Source of the DNA: Clostridium sp. 1001271B_151109_B4
GTDB lineage: Bacteria > Bacillota > Clostridia > Clostridiales > Clostridiaceae
NCBI RefSeq assembly: GCF_015670405.1
Contig: NZ_JADPBQ010000009.1
Span: 11,157 to 75,156, forward strand
DNA length: 64,000 nt
Direction of reading: 5' to 3'
The notes under the pieces: model-generated
Seen by the model: only the letters and a program-made list of their open reading frames with translations
Databases searched by the model: none
What the model was told of the DNA's origin: nothing
Translations under genes and position numbers: made by a program
Shown: positions 63,239 to 64,000 of the stretch, piece after piece
Layout: each line of letters starts with the position of its first letter
Position numbering within the stretch: position 1 is the stretch's first letter

Positions 63239-64000
63239 TTATCCCTTAGTTCCCCCCATTGAGATACCATTCATAATCTTCTTGTGTAAGAACAAGTAAA
63301 TTATAACTATAGGCATTGTAATTATCGTTGAAGCTGCCATTAATAATTCATATCTATTTCCAACATCTGATTGGAATGCAGTTAATCCATTTGCAAGCAA
63401 TCTCATGTTATCACTATTAGTTACTAATAATGGCCATAAGAAAGCATTCCATGAATTTATACCAACTAAAATACATATTGTTATTATTGATGGCTTAGCC
63501 ATAGGTACAACTATTTTCCATAAGAATTTCCAATCACTTGCTCCATCAACTTTTGCCGCATAATAAAGTTGCTTTGGAATCTTTAAGAAGAATTCTCTAA
63601 GCATATATATGTATAATACATTAGCCATATATGGCACAAATAATGCGCTATAACTATCTATCATCTTTAATGCTGAAATAGTCTTAAAGTTCGTTACTAT
63701 AAGAACTTCACCTGGAATCATCATTGAAGCTAAGAAAATTGAAAATATTAAATCTCTTCCCTTAAATTCAAGATGTGAAAAAGCAAATGCTGATAAAATA
63801 GCAATTACTACAGTTGTAACAATACTTAAAGCTGTTACTATTATTGTATTTATAAAATATCTTCCAAAAGGAGCCATTGAAAATGCTGTGCTAAAATTAC
63901 TCCATATAAACTTATCAGGCACCATAGTTGGCGGCGTTTGAATAACTTCAAAGCTTGATTTTAATGAAGATGCTATCATCCAATAAAATGGAAATAGCGT
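63239..64000 (-). CDS. Carbohydrate ABC transporter permease, UgpE/MalG type (partial)
   Basis: The frame stays open to the window edge and upstream codons 64000-63980 read TLFPFYW, the usual lead into the MIASSLK motif, so the gene is cut by the window rather than starting at the ATG 63979. The visible 254 residues lack only the N-terminus. The EAA-like loop is YYAAKVDGASDWKFLWKIVVPMAKP; membrane segments flank it. Partner of the solute-binding protein 165 bases downstream; a second permease should lie just outside. Sugar or glycerol-3-phosphate uptake. Confidence 0.92.
   Translation of the reverse strand, partial: TLFPFYWMIASSLKSSFEVIQTPPTMVPDKFIWSNFSTAFSMAPFGRYFINTIIVTALSIVTTVVIAILSAFAFSHLEFKGRDLIFSIFLASMMIPGEVLIVTNFKTISALKMIDSYSALFVPYMANVLYIYMLREFFLKIPKQLYYAAKVDGASDWKFLWKIVVPMAKPSIITICILVGINSWNAFLWPLLVTNSDNMRLLANGLTAFQSDVGNRYELLMAASTIITMPIVIIYLFLHKKIMNGISMGGTKG

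Noticed and set aside
1-64000. CRISPR arrays, tRNA or rRNA genes, prophage or intact IS
   Set aside because: None seen: no regular direct repeats, no cloverleaf with GGTTCRANYCC, no transposase or phage structural genes.

Overview
The window is a piece of a very AT-rich Firmicutes chromosome. Gene content and order point to Clostridium sensu stricto: a nusA-infB-pnp operon in the Bacillus/Clostridium order, a glmS ribozyme, reverse rubrerythrin, Nfn-type transhydrogenase, YtaF, YlmC/YmxH and strong AGGAGG ribosome binding sites. The species cannot be fixed from sequence alone. No rRNA, tRNA, CRISPR array, prophage or intact insertion sequence was seen. This is mostly core chromosome with a few accessory patches.

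Layout. 0.2-3.6 kb: selD faces yedF-yqeB-yqeC, the marker set for selenium-dependent molybdenum hydroxylase maturation. 3.7-10.2 kb: small hypotheticals, a HAD phosphatase, glycogen synthase, a YjeM-type amino acid transporter and a YcdX-type PHP phosphoesterase. 10.2-10.9 kb: the 3' remnant of an arsenite permease beside a long perfect-type hairpin. 10.9-20.7 kb: M42 peptidase, a SWIM/SNF2 helicase, a GH31 alpha-glucosidase divergent from an AraC regulator, YtaF and a pentapeptide-repeat protein. 20.9-29.9 kb: reverse rubrerythrin with a DUF1540 protein, TPR and PHP proteins, truA, patatin, M19 dipeptidase, phosphoglucomutase and L25/Ctc. 30.2-32.5 kb: promoter, glmS ribozyme with an enlarged P1 domain, and glmS. 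32.6-36.3 kb: a second SWIM/SNF2 helicase paralogous to the first, and an ArsC/Spx-like protein. 36.5-38.8 kb: a three-gene cluster of a Cys-rich TPR protein, a J-like protein without HPD and a DUF5685 protein. 38.8-40.5 kb: lipoprotein, DUF2383 ferritin-like protein and a HesB/IscA-like protein.

40.5-53.6 kb, all on the minus strand, is the translation/RNA operon read right to left: rimP-nusA-ylxR-ylxQ-infB-rbfA-nrnA-truB-ribF-rpsO-pnp, then ymxG-ymxH-dapG. 53.9-56.8 kb: an aminotransferase, a LexA/S24 peptidase fused to a degenerate UvrD-like P-loop domain, and, just upstream of it, a candidate roughly 164-nt structured RNA with its own promoter and terminator. 56.8-60.4 kb: nfnB-nfnA and an iron-dependent alcohol dehydrogenase separated by a complex inverted repeat. 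60.7-64.0 kb: a second NrnA-like phosphoesterase and part of a sugar/glycerol-phosphate ABC importer that runs off the right edge.

The items I judge most worth a second look are the candidate RNA together with the LexA-like fusion gene it precedes (56.7-55.1 kb), and the J-like/Cys-rich/DUF5685 cluster (36.5-38.8 kb). Several start codons were moved from the longest open frame to the start that fits the ribosome binding site; each entry says so.
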